DNA of 64,000 bases from NCBI RefSeq assembly GCF_019710475.1, contig NZ_JAJFAX010000010.1, forward strand, positions 1 to 64,000, given 5' to 3'. A program made the position numbers and the translations under genes. The notes below the pieces were generated by a model. That model saw nothing but the letters and a program-made list of their open reading frames with translations. It was not told the origin of the DNA and did no database searches. This DNA is from Glycomyces sp. TRM65418. GTDB taxonomy: Bacteria > Actinomycetota > Actinomycetes > Mycobacteriales > Micromonosporaceae. Positions 48,406 through 56,703 of the stretch are shown here, piece after piece; the first letter of the stretch is position 1, and every line of letters begins with the position of its first letter.

Positions 48406-50307
48406 AACGGCGGGGACGCGAAGGTCGAGAACATCACCAACAACTTCTACCGCAGCAGGATCGCCCTCGCTCGGTACGCCGCCGAGCACGGCACGGTCGA
48501 CCGCGACCTCAAGGGCATCGTCGATCCGCCTGACGGCCGCGAGCACCTGAGAGCCCTCGGCGCCACTCGGGTCCTGGTCCTCACCGGGCCGTCCCACTCG
48601 GGGCTGCCCACCGCCGCGAGCTGCCGCTGGGTGCAGTTCGCGAAAGGCGCGGGCGATCTCCCACTCCGAGTGCTCCACCCCGACAACCGCGACGACCTCC
48701 AGACCCTGGTGGACCAGAGCGAGCCGGGCACGGTGCAGCTTCTCGACTCCTCGAGCGACAGCGAACTCGGCCGGGACATCGTCGAGCTGCTCCCCCGCTT
48801 CCAGGCGGCGATGCGCGACCGGGGCAGCTACCTCGTCATCGCCGTCGGGGACCAATGCCACTCCCGAGCGATCGCCTCGCTGCCGGGATCCGTGTTCGCC
48901 CTCGGCAAGCCGGATCAGCGGCTGGTCCTCGCCACCTACCTCCGCAAGGACATCGCCATCGCGCCGCTGCTCGCCAACGAGCGTTTCAAGGCGATGCTCG
49001 CCGAATGCTGGCCTCCGCGGGTCGAGAAGCTCGCGGCGATCATCAACGACGCCGGCCCGGACGCCGATGTCGACGAACTCGTCGACGGCCTCGACGCGTT
49101 CGTCGAAGACTGGTCGGGCGAGCTGGAACTGCTCGTCGAGGCATTCGAGCCCGACACGCGCGCTTTGCTGGTCGCCGCCGCCGCGATGGAAGGCGCCTCG
49201 GCCGGGGCCGTCGCCTTGGCCGCCGACTGGTTCATGGACATCGTCGGGTTCGAAGGACCTCATCGGGACATGCTGCGCATGCGCCTCCTCGCTCAGCGGT
49301 TCGAACCGCTCAAGGAGGTGTTCCGGATCGAAGGAGCAGGCACGGCGTTCACCGAGAGCGGCTACGGGGAAGCGGTGCTGCCGGTGCTGTGGGAGCAGTT
49401 CCCCTCCTGGAGGGAGCCCATGCGCGAATGGTTCGACCGGCTCCTGCTCCCCTCGTCCTATCTGGATGACGAGCCGACCGCGCGGCTGCTGCTGCGGCTG
49501 CTCGAACTCGCGTCGCATCTGGGCGATGCGACCTTGGTCCTCGAGAGGGCCTCGAAGCTGCTCTCCGGCCGGTCCACGAACTACCGGCAGGGCCTGACCA
49601 CGGACCTGCTGATCGCGGCCGCGACCGATCCCTCCATCGGGAGGCAGACGCGCTACCAGCTCTGGCGCTGGGCGAAGAACTGGGACGACGGCTCGGAAGC
49701 ACTGCAGCGCACCGTGGTCGCGACCTGCGCCAGCACGGAGTACACCGAGCGCTACCCGGACAACGCGATGCGTCGGCTGAAGCACCTGGTGAAATCGCGC
49801 GACCACAAAGTGCACCGGCAGGCGCTCGAGGCCGTCGTCGACCTCGGCGCGTCCATGCCGACGCGCTCGATGTTCCTGCACATGTCGGAGTGGTTCTCCG
49901 GTGACCGCGGGAACCGGCTCCGCCTTGCCGCGCCCGACATGGCGGTGCGGCTCCTCGGCAGCGACAGCGTCATCGCCCGGATCCGCGACCGTCCCGGAGC
50001 CCTGGAGGGCGCTCGGGAGTTCGCGGTTCGATTCCTGCAGCGACTGTTCGCCTCCGCCTCGTCCGACCAGGTGCGGTCCGTGGTCACCGCGTGGCTCGCG
50101 CTCGCAGACAAGCTCGACTACCCGGACCGGGAGCATGCGGTCGCCATGCTGTCAGCGGCCGCCGCTGAGGACATCCTCGCCATCGGCCAACTCGCACAAG
50201 CGGTGAGCCACGGCGTCTGGGTCGACCGACCCGACGCCGACCGACGCCGACCCATGCTCGAGCGCCTTCGCGCCGACCTCTCTCGAATGGAAGTGCCCCT
50301 GTCGTGA
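48256..50307 (+). CDS. P-loop-like helical-repeat protein with N-terminal homotypic motif
   Basis: The 683-residue protein has a disordered N-terminus, then QIGRDSVVSNGGDAKVENIT (residues about 42-61), matching the cyclase C-terminus. A nucleotide-binding-like region follows: VLVLTGPSHSGLPTAAS near residue 108 resembles a Walker A loop in which the Lys is replaced by Leu, so ATP binding is doubtful. The remainder is helical with HEAT/TPR-like segments (ARLLLRLLELASHLGD, RLKHLVKSRDHKVHRQALEAVVDLG). I do not recognise a named family; the layout resembles STAND/NLR-like sensors. It overlaps both neighbours by four bases. Confidence 0.75.
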   Translation: MTDIPQDPVTETPPEGAIDTELSPETAAAPPQSSGTAASGDQIGRDSVVSNGGDAKVENITNNFYRSRIALARYAAEHGTVDRDLKGIVDPPDGREHLRALGATRVLVLTGPSHSGLPTAASCRWVQFAKGAGDLPLRVLHPDNRDDLQTLVDQSEPGTVQLLDSSSDSELGRDIVELLPRFQAAMRDRGSYLVIAVGDQCHSRAIASLPGSVFALGKPDQRLVLATYLRKDIAIAPLLANERFKAMLAECWPPRVEKLAAIINDAGPDADVDELVDGLDAFVEDWSGELELLVEAFEPDTRALLVAAAAMEGASAGAVALAADWFMDIVGFEGPHRDMLRMRLLAQRFEPLKEVFRIEGAGTAFTESGYGEAVLPVLWEQFPSWREPMREWFDRLLLPSSYLDDEPTARLLLRLLELASHLGDATLVLERASKLLSGRSTNYRQGLTTDLLIAAATDPSIGRQTRYQLWRWAKNWDDGSEALQRTVVATCASTEYTERYPDNAMRRLKHLVKSRDHKVHRQALEAVVDLGASMPTRSMFLHMSEWFSGDRGNRLRLAAPDMAVRLLGSDSVIARIRDRPGALEGAREFAVRFLQRLFASASSDQVRSVVTAWLALADKLDYPDREHAVAMLSAAAAEDILAIGQLAQAVSHGVWVDRPDADRRRPMLERLRADLSRMEVPLS

Positions 50308-51254
50308 CCGGATTCTTCGTCATCCTCATCCTCGCGGCCGTCATCGTCGGCGCTTGGAAGATCTACGCGTCCCAGAAGTCCCCGGCCGCCGCGTATGCGC
50401 CGGCCGCCCCGGCCTTCGTCCCGCCGACACCGCTGTACGAGGTCGCGACGGTACGGCTCGATCTGCCCAGCGTGGTGCCGGCATTCCGCTTCAACTGCGA
50501 GTTCAGTGTCAGGTACCGCACCGACAACGCCGTTTCCTCCGGCCCCGACCCGCTGACAGCGGTGAAGTCGGCGATCCAAGCGGAGGCGCGGACGATCACC
50601 GCCGCATACGCATTGGACGGCGACATGGGCCTCCTCGAGTACGAGTTGGACGTGGCCTTCCAGGCGGGAATGACCGACGGGGGCAGGCCGGTCGATTTCA
50701 GCGCCCAGTGCCTCGCGATCGCCTGCGACTCCGCGGAGCAGAAGCTGGTGAAGGAGGTGTCGCTCCGCAAGTTCAGGCTGGAGGTCGAGAACCACCTCGA
50801 AGAGGCGTACCGGACCCGCATCCGGCAGTTGGACGAGTTCTTCTCCGAGCCTCGCAGCGCGGCGCTCTGGTGGTTCGCTCAGAACCCCGACAAGATCGAC
50901 CAGCTCCCCAACAAGATCAAGCTGATGTACAAGGTCGACCGGAGCCTGCACCACGAAGGGGCCGAAGGCGGCGTCTCCTGGTTCGACCCCGAGCATCCTG
51001 ACGGGCTGCAGGCCGCCGACCTGAGCGACTTCCTGGCCACCTCGGATCTGTCGTCGCGTGCCGCTGTCGGCACGCTGCTCGGCAACACGTACGAGCGGTT
51101 CGGCCGGGCGGATCTGGCTCAGCGGGCCAGGATGCTCGCCGAGGCTCCGGAGCCCGAACCCGAACGGGATCCCGAGCCCGAGCCCGAATCTCAGCCCGCG
51201 CCCGACACCTGGCCGGTGGCCGACGCGGAAGGTTCCGAGCCTGAACGGGAGTGA
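50304..51254 (+). CDS. Membrane-anchored protein of unknown function
   Basis: The 316-residue protein begins with one membrane helix (FFVILILAAVIVGAWKIY), then a Pro/Ala-rich linker. A cytosolic alpha/beta domain follows, with VRLDLPSVVPAFRFNCEFSVRY and AVKSAIQAEARTITAAY, faintly like an SPFH/stomatin domain. A helical stretch and an acidic Pro-Glu-rich tail (PEPEPERDPEPEPE) end it. GTG 50304 overlaps the previous stop (GTGA). The family is not recognised. Its place between the P-loop protein and the PycTM-like gene suggests a scaffold or membrane adaptor for that system, which is inference. Confidence 0.75.
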   Translation: MTGFFVILILAAVIVGAWKIYASQKSPAAAYAPAAPAFVPPTPLYEVATVRLDLPSVVPAFRFNCEFSVRYRTDNAVSSGPDPLTAVKSAIQAEARTITAAYALDGDMGLLEYELDVAFQAGMTDGGRPVDFSAQCLAIACDSAEQKLVKEVSLRKFRLEVENHLEEAYRTRIRQLDEFFSEPRSAALWWFAQNPDKIDQLPNKIKLMYKVDRSLHHEGAEGGVSWFDPEHPDGLQAADLSDFLATSDLSSRAAVGTLLGNTYERFGRADLAQRARMLAEAPEPEPERDPEPEPESQPAPDTWPVADAEGSEPERE

Positions 51255-51389
51255 CCTGTAGACCGGTTGCGGCGCAAAGACGATGACGTCGGTCGTCACC
51301 TCCGGTCTCCCGATCTTGCAGGCCCGCGTCGACGGTGTTCACGCCGTCGATGCGGGCACCGCTCCGTTCCCGATCGCGCGGAGGTTGAT

Positions 51390-51941
51390 GTGACCGACTC
51401 AGATGCCGAGCACGGCTCGACGGCGGTGCCGCCGGAGCCCGACCAGGCTTGGAAGATACTGCTGCTGGTCAACGACTGGGTGCGCCATGCCGAGACCAAA
51501 CTCGCCGCCACGCTCGCGGCGGCCGGCATCAGCGGCGGCGTGCTGTTCAATCTGGTGACCGATCAGCACGAGACCAGCCTCGCGTTCAATCTCGCCGCGG
51601 TCATTTGCTGCACCGCGGTCATCCTCGCCGGCGTCTCCGCGATCGTCGGCCTGTATCCCGTGCTCGCCGTCCGCCGTCGGGGCCCTGACGACACCGCCAG
51701 CCTGATCTACTTTCACGACATCGAACACCGGTATCGGAACGACTACCCCGCTTTCCGGACGGCGCTTCACACTCTCACGACCGATGCGGATCTGCTCACA
51801 GATCACCTGAGCCGGCAGATCCACGCCAACGCCGCAGTCGCCGATCGCAAGTTCCGATGGGCGAACCTCGCCATCCGTACGCTGCTCATCGACCTGCTGG
51901 CGCTCGGCGCCCTGACATTGATCATCGCCTTGGGCCTTTGA
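51390..51941 (+). CDS. PycTM-like membrane effector (Pycsar effector, DUF5706-type)
   Basis: The 183-residue protein has two membrane helices (about 38-56 and 66-94), a cytosolic helical segment, and a third helix at 160-181. The pattern WVRHAETKLAATLAAAG, IYFHDIEHRYRNDYPAF, and LSRQIHANAAVADRKFRWANLAIRTLLIDLL is that of Pycsar transmembrane effectors, which respond to cUMP or cCMP and damage the membrane. GGAGG at 51380-51384 selects GTG 51390. It is 135 bases after the previous gene and has no close downstream partner; a palindrome follows. Confidence 0.78.
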   Translation: MTDSDAEHGSTAVPPEPDQAWKILLLVNDWVRHAETKLAATLAAAGISGGVLFNLVTDQHETSLAFNLAAVICCTAVILAGVSAIVGLYPVLAVRRRGPDDTASLIYFHDIEHRYRNDYPAFRTALHTLTTDADLLTDHLSRQIHANAAVADRKFRWANLAIRTLLIDLLALGALTLIIALGL

Positions 51942-52011
51942 ACAGGCCCTGTCGAACCTGTGGCCGGTGATCCGGTCGCGGCCCGCTCGGGAAGGCGATC
52001 GGGCGGACGCA

Positions 52012-52049
52012 GGAAGCGGTCCGCGCCGGATCCGGCGCGGACCGCTTCC
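52012..52049. repeat. 38-base perfect palindrome (probable terminator)
   Basis: Two 19-base arms meet at GGATCC without a loop, between the PycTM-like stop and the convergent small membrane gene. It shares the GCGCGGACCGC core with the 58-base palindrome at 46336, so the two bracket the Crp-cyclase-effector cluster. Confidence 0.75.
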
Positions 52050-52090
52050 GGTCGTTTCCGGAAGCTAGGTCGTGGCGGGCAAGGCTGCGG

Positions 52091-52396
52091 TCAGTCGCGC
52101 CAGCGGCGGCGGCCGACCCCCGAGAGGATTCCGCCGATCGCCAGGTAGATCAGGGCCGCGATGCCGTAGTTGACGACGGCGCGGACCTTCGGGTCCTCGA
52201 TCTGCGTGAACATGTCCTTGAACAGCCACGCGAACCAGTTGGCGCAGTCCGCGATGAAGTTCACCAGCGGGTTGCCCGGGTTGGCCTCGAGCAGGATGAA
52301 CGCGAGGTGCAGCAGGATGATCAGGGCGATCAGTCCGAAGACCGCCGAGATGATGTGCACGATGACGGGGTTGTGACGGGTGGCGACGTAAGGCAT
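52091..52396 (-). CDS. Small two-to-three-helix membrane protein
   Basis: The 101-residue protein has a first hydrophobic helix (VIVHIISAVFGLIALIILLHLAFILL), an amphipathic middle (CANWFAWLFKDMF), and a last helix (YGIAALIYLAIGGILSGV) before an Arg-rich end. Homologues of this size are common in actinomycetes but uncharacterised. ATG 52396 fits with a weak upstream GGA. It is convergent with the PycTM-like gene and divergent from the ABC exporter. Confidence 0.75.
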   Translation of the reverse strand: MPYVATRHNPVIVHIISAVFGLIALIILLHLAFILLEANPGNPLVNFIADCANWFAWLFKDMFTQIEDPKVRAVVNYGIAALIYLAIGGILSGVGRRRWRD

Positions 52397-52544
52397 GACG
52401 ATTCCATTCGCTTCGATTATCTGTCGCGCTTGGACAGCGGAGTATCCCGTTGAGGTGCGGCGCAAACAAGTTGCGTCGAAGCGTCGGATAGACGACCGTT
52501 TATGCGCTTTCCGGAATACCGGTCGGCCGGTAAGCTTGGATCCC

Positions 52545-54221
52545 ATGCCTTCCCGACCTCGGCCGCTCCGACCGAAGCGGCCGATCACCCCGCTGCGGCT
52601 CCTCGTCGGCCTCGCCCGGCCCCACAAGGGCCGCATCGCGCTCGGCGCGCTCTTCTACCTCCTCGCCGGCTCGGCATCGATGGCGCAACTGTGGATGATC
52701 GGCCGGATCGTGGACGAGGGCTTCATCGCCCGCGACGGTTCCGGCCTCGTGTTCTGGTTGTCGCTCACCGCACTCGCCGTGATCGCGCAGCCCGTCTTCT
52801 GGTCGCTGGGCTTCCGGCAGTTCGTCGGCGCCGAGGCGGCCGGCCAGCGCGCGATCGTGCGGCGCCTCACCGACCACCTCAACGCCGCCGGAACCGGCGT
52901 GCGCGGACGCGTCCCGGCCGGCGAGCTGGTGAACCTGCCCAGTGAGGACACTCGCAGGGCCGCCCGCTCGATCGCCGACGTCGGGTTCTTCTTCAACAAC
53001 TTCGCGATGTTCACCGTCGGCTCGGCGCTGGTGTGGTCGATCCACCCGCTGTTGGGCGTCGTGATCATCGCGGGGAGCGCCGTCACCTCGGTCGTCACCG
53101 GCCCGCTGCTGGGCCGCCTGCAGCGCCGCCAGTCCGACTACCGGGAGATGATCGGCGACCTGACCGCGCACGCGGCCGACATCGTCGGCGGGCTGCGGGT
53201 CCTGCGCGGCATCGGCGGGGACGTCCTGTTCGCCGAGCGGTACCGGGAGCGCTCGTCGGCCCTGCGGGACAAGGGGTACCGCGTCGCCAACTCGAGTTCG
53301 TGGATCCACGCGATGCGGCACTCGATGCCGATCGTGTTCGTCGCCGCGATCACCTGGACCGGTGCCATCCTGGCCGCCGACGGCGCGATCACCATCGGCG
53401 GGCTCGCCTCGGCGTTCAGCTTCGCGACGGTGTTCATCGCCGTCTCGGGCAACTTCATCGGGCTCGCGCACTTCCTGGTGGCCGCCTGGGTGGCCGCCGG
53501 GCGCATCGCCGGGTTCCTGCACGTCGGCCCCGACGTGGACGACAGCGGGACGGTGCGCGGTGGCGGCGGCGAACTCCGCGATCCCGAATCGGGCCTGACC
53601 GTCCCGGTCGGCGGCCTCACCGCGGTGGTCACCGCGGAGACCGCTCCGGCGCTGGAGGCGTGCGAGCGGCTGGCCCGCTACCGCGATTCCGAGGCGGTCT
53701 GGGGGGCGAGGCCGCTGGAGGCGTACGCGCTCGCGGAGGTGCGCGAGCGGATCATGCTCCTGACCGACGAGGACTACCTGTTCGCGGGCACGCTCGCCGA
53801 GACCCTGCGGGCCGACCGGAACCGGGCGCTCGCGGCGATCGAGACCGCCTGCGCCGCCGACGTGTACAGCGGCCTCGGCGGTTCCCTGGACGGCCGGGTC
53901 GCCGAGGGCGGGCAGAACCTCTCGGGCGGTCAACGCCAGCGCCTGCGCCTGGCTCGCGCGATCGCGGCCGAACCGGAGATCCTGCTGGCGGTGGAGCCGA
54001 CCTCGGCCGTGGACGCGCACACCGAGTCACTGGTGGCCCGGCGGGTGGCCGCGGCCCGCGCCGGTAAATCCACAGTGGTCGTCGCCGCTTCGCCGATGTG
54101 GCTGGCCCGGGCCGACCGGGTGGTGTGGATGGTCGAGGGCAAGGTCCACGCCGTCGGGTCCCACGCCGAGCTGCTGGACGACCCGGCCTATCGCCGTCTC
54201 GCCTCGCACCGGGCCGACTGA
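52545..54221 (+). CDS. ABC exporter half with degenerate ATPase site
   Basis: The 558-residue protein has six membrane helices in an ABC type-1 fold, then a nucleotide-binding domain. The Walker A loop is lost (GLTAVVTAETAPALEA in its place). Walker B reads LLAVEPTSAVD with Asp replaced by Val, the Q-loop has Asp (LLTDEDYLF), and the H-loop reads VVVAASPMW without His. The signature LSGGQRQRLRLARA is intact. This half therefore lends its signature to the partner's ATP site and is otherwise inactive. ATG 52545 starts the typical N-terminus. Its stop overlaps an ATG of the partner frame. Confidence 0.9.
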   Translation: MPSRPRPLRPKRPITPLRLLVGLARPHKGRIALGALFYLLAGSASMAQLWMIGRIVDEGFIARDGSGLVFWLSLTALAVIAQPVFWSLGFRQFVGAEAAGQRAIVRRLTDHLNAAGTGVRGRVPAGELVNLPSEDTRRAARSIADVGFFFNNFAMFTVGSALVWSIHPLLGVVIIAGSAVTSVVTGPLLGRLQRRQSDYREMIGDLTAHAADIVGGLRVLRGIGGDVLFAERYRERSSALRDKGYRVANSSSWIHAMRHSMPIVFVAAITWTGAILAADGAITIGGLASAFSFATVFIAVSGNFIGLAHFLVAAWVAAGRIAGFLHVGPDVDDSGTVRGGGGELRDPESGLTVPVGGLTAVVTAETAPALEACERLARYRDSEAVWGARPLEAYALAEVRERIMLLTDEDYLFAGTLAETLRADRNRALAAIETACAADVYSGLGGSLDGRVAEGGQNLSGGQRQRLRLARAIAAEPEILLAVEPTSAVDAHTESLVARRVAAARAGKSTVVVAASPMWLARADRVVWMVEGKVHAVGSHAELLDDPAYRRLASHRAD

Positions 54222-54247
54222 TGACCGCTTCGACCGAAGGAGACCGC

Positions 54248-55990
54248 ATGGGCGCCGACGTCGCGACCGCCGCGCGCCTGCCGATCGCCGACGCTCGCCA
54301 GGTGCGGCGGGCCTTCATGCGGCTGCTCGCCGCCGACCGGGGCCGGGCGATCCAGGTCCTCGTCCTCTACACGCTCGCGGCCGGATGCACCGTCGCGGTC
54401 CCGATGCTCCTGGGCCGGGTCGTCGACGGGATCGGCGCGGGTTGGAGCATCGAACGCATCAACCTGGTGTGCGGCCTCATCGTCGCGGCCGTGGCCGTGC
54501 AGTTCGTGCTCAGCCGCCTGGGACGGCGCGCGGGCTACCGCTTCGGCGAGCGCGCCGCCGCGCGGCTGCGCGAGGGCGTCGTCACGAAAGTGCTCGGGCT
54601 GCCGCTCGGCCGGGTCGAGCAGGCCGGACGGGGCGACCTCGGCACCCGGACCGCCGCCGACGTGAACACCGTCGCGGATCTGCTGCGGGACAACGGACCG
54701 ACGGTGGCGACCGCGCTCATCGAGGTGGTGGTGCTGTACGTCGCCACGTTCCTCATCGATCCACTGCTGGGCCTGTGCGCCCTGGTGACGGTGCCGCCGC
54801 TGCTGCTGGCGGCCCGCCGGTACCTGCGCCGGGCGAGCGGGGCGTTCCTGGCGCAGCGCGCGGCCATGAGCGAGGCCGCCGAGACCCTGTCGGCATCGGG
54901 CGCGGGAGCCCGGACGGTGGCGGCGCTCCGACTCCAGCAGGAGCGGCGCGAGGCCGGCCACGCCCGCGCCGAGACCATGTACCGGCGGTTCATGCGGGTG
55001 CTGCGCTTGCAGATCGAGTTCTTCCTGGTGCTGTTGTGGCTCAACCGGTTCCAGTTGGTCATCGTGGTCGCCGCCGCCGGGCTCTGGTACTTCCAGGGCG
55101 GGCTGAGCCTGGGCACGGCGGTCGCGGCGATCACCGTGACCGTCCGGATCGCCAACCCGACCAACGCGGTCATGGTGCAGCTCAACGAATTCCAGCAAGG
55201 CGCGGCCTCCCTCGCGCGCATCGAGGGCGTGAACCTCATCCACGTGGAGCCGCGGACGGCGGTGCCGGAGGGGAACGACCTGCGCCTGGACGCGGTGACG
55301 TTCGGCTACGGCGACGGCCCCGACGTGCTGCACGGGCTGAGCCTCCACCCGCGCCCGGGCGAGCGGCTGGTCGTCGTGGGCCCCTCCGGGGCCGGGAAGT
55401 CGACGATCGCGCGGCTGCTCGCGGGGATCGACCGGCCGCGCACCGGGACGGCCACGCTGGGCGGCGTCCCGGTGGGCGACATCGCGGTCGAGGAGCTGCG
55501 CCGCCGGGTCGTCCTGGTGACCCAGGAGCATTACGTGTTCACCGCGACCCTGCGCGAGAACCTCGTGCTCGCCGCACCGGACGCGGACGACGACCGGCTC
55601 GTCGAGGGCCTGCGGCGCGTCGACGCCGGATGGGCCGTCGCGGCCGGGCTCGACACGATGCTCGGCCCGGAGCACCGGCCGCTGAGCACCGCCGAGGCGC
55701 AGCAGATCGCGCTCGCCCGCGTCGTCATCGCCGACCCCGCGATCGTGATCCTCGACGAGGCCACGGCCGGGATCGACCCGGCCAGCGCGGGCAATGTGGA
55801 GGCGGCCCTGGCGGCGGCCCTCGCGGGCCGCACGGTCATCGCGATCGCCCACCAGTTGCAGGCGGCCCGCTCGGCCGACCGGATCGCGGTGGTCGAGCGC
55901 GGGCGGATCGTCGAGGACGGCACGCACGAGGAGCTGCTGGCGGCGGGCGGCGTGTACGGGGGGCTTTGGCATGCGTGGCAGGGCGACTGA
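54248..55990 (+). CDS. ABC exporter half with the catalytic ATPase site
   Basis: The 580-residue protein has six membrane helices and a nucleotide-binding domain with a canonical Walker A (GPSGAGKST), Q-loop (LVTQEHYVF), Walker B with catalytic Glu (VILDEATAGID) and H-loop His (IAIAHQLQ). Its signature is degenerate (LSTAEAQQIALA). It complements the other half exactly, so the two form a heterodimer with one working site. AAGGAGA at 54237-54243 selects ATG 54248; an ATG overlapping the upstream stop at 54221 is possible. Substrate unknown, probably a drug or lipid. Confidence 0.92.
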   Translation: MGADVATAARLPIADARQVRRAFMRLLAADRGRAIQVLVLYTLAAGCTVAVPMLLGRVVDGIGAGWSIERINLVCGLIVAAVAVQFVLSRLGRRAGYRFGERAAARLREGVVTKVLGLPLGRVEQAGRGDLGTRTAADVNTVADLLRDNGPTVATALIEVVVLYVATFLIDPLLGLCALVTVPPLLLAARRYLRRASGAFLAQRAAMSEAAETLSASGAGARTVAALRLQQERREAGHARAETMYRRFMRVLRLQIEFFLVLLWLNRFQLVIVVAAAGLWYFQGGLSLGTAVAAITVTVRIANPTNAVMVQLNEFQQGAASLARIEGVNLIHVEPRTAVPEGNDLRLDAVTFGYGDGPDVLHGLSLHPRPGERLVVVGPSGAGKSTIARLLAGIDRPRTGTATLGGVPVGDIAVEELRRRVVLVTQEHYVFTATLRENLVLAAPDADDDRLVEGLRRVDAGWAVAAGLDTMLGPEHRPLSTAEAQQIALARVVIADPAIVILDEATAGIDPASAGNVEAALAAALAGRTVIAIAHQLQAARSADRIAVVERGRIVEDGTHEELLAAGGVYGGLWHAWQGD

Positions 55991-56031
55991 TTCGGGTTGC
56001 CCGGCGCCCTCCGGGCGGTTATGGTCCGATC

Positions 56032-56658
56032 ATGGCGAGAACCCCCGTGACCGGAACCGACGTCGAACGGGCCGTGGCCCTCACCGCGGAGACGTTGCGC
56101 ACGGCTCCGGCCGAGGCGTGGAACGCGCAGGCCGGGCCGATGGACTGCGACTGCTGGGAGGCCTTGGACCATCTGAACAACGGCCTGTTCTCCTATGCGC
56201 TGCGGCTGGCCCCGCCGGTGCCGTATGTCGAGGGCCGGCCGACGATCCTGTGGCACCGCCCCGGAGCGCATCCGTTCCCGATCACCACCGACCGGGAGGC
56301 GGGCCCGGAGGCCCGGATCGAGGCGCTGCTCATGATGGGCGGCCTGGTCGCCGCCGTGGTCGACACCCGGCCCCCCGCCGCGCGGGCCTGGCACATCTGG
56401 GGCGTCGGCGACCCCGAGGGCTTCGCGGCGATGGGGGTGGTCGAGACGCTCGCGCACGCCTTCGACCTCGCGCAAGGGCTCGGGGTGCCGTTCGAGCCGC
56501 CCGCGGACCTGGTGGCCCCGGCGCTGGCGCGCCTGTTCCCGGAGGCGCCGACCGACACCGACCCGTGGCGAACCCTGCTGTGGGCGACGGGCAGAGGCGG
56601 GCTCGAAGGGCACGAGCGGCGGGGCCCGGACTGGGCCTGGCACTCGGCGCCGCTCTAG
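56032..56658 (+). CDS. DinB/maleylpyruvate-isomerase-like protein
   Basis: The 208-residue protein has the N-terminal four-helix bundle of the mycothiol-dependent maleylpyruvate isomerase family (AEAWNAQAGPMDCDCWEALDHLNNGLFSYALRL), with a possible metal His in EALDHL and another in ETLAHAFDLAQGLG. Members use mycothiol as a cofactor, which fits the mshC gene nearby. Substrate unknown. It lies 41 bases after the exporter. Confidence 0.78.
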   Translation: MARTPVTGTDVERAVALTAETLRTAPAEAWNAQAGPMDCDCWEALDHLNNGLFSYALRLAPPVPYVEGRPTILWHRPGAHPFPITTDREAGPEARIEALLMMGGLVAAVVDTRPPAARAWHIWGVGDPEGFAAMGVVETLAHAFDLAQGLGVPFEPPADLVAPALARLFPEAPTDTDPWRTLLWATGRGGLEGHERRGPDWAWHSAPL

Positions 56659-56703
56659 GCGCCTCCGTCGCACCTGCACCGCCGGCGGTAAGGAGCATTT
56701 CTG

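Noticed and set aside
52545-54221. Pseudogene because of the broken ATPase motifs
   Set aside because: The frame is intact, the signature LSGGQ is conserved, and the defects complement those of the partner exactly, as in heterodimeric exporters.
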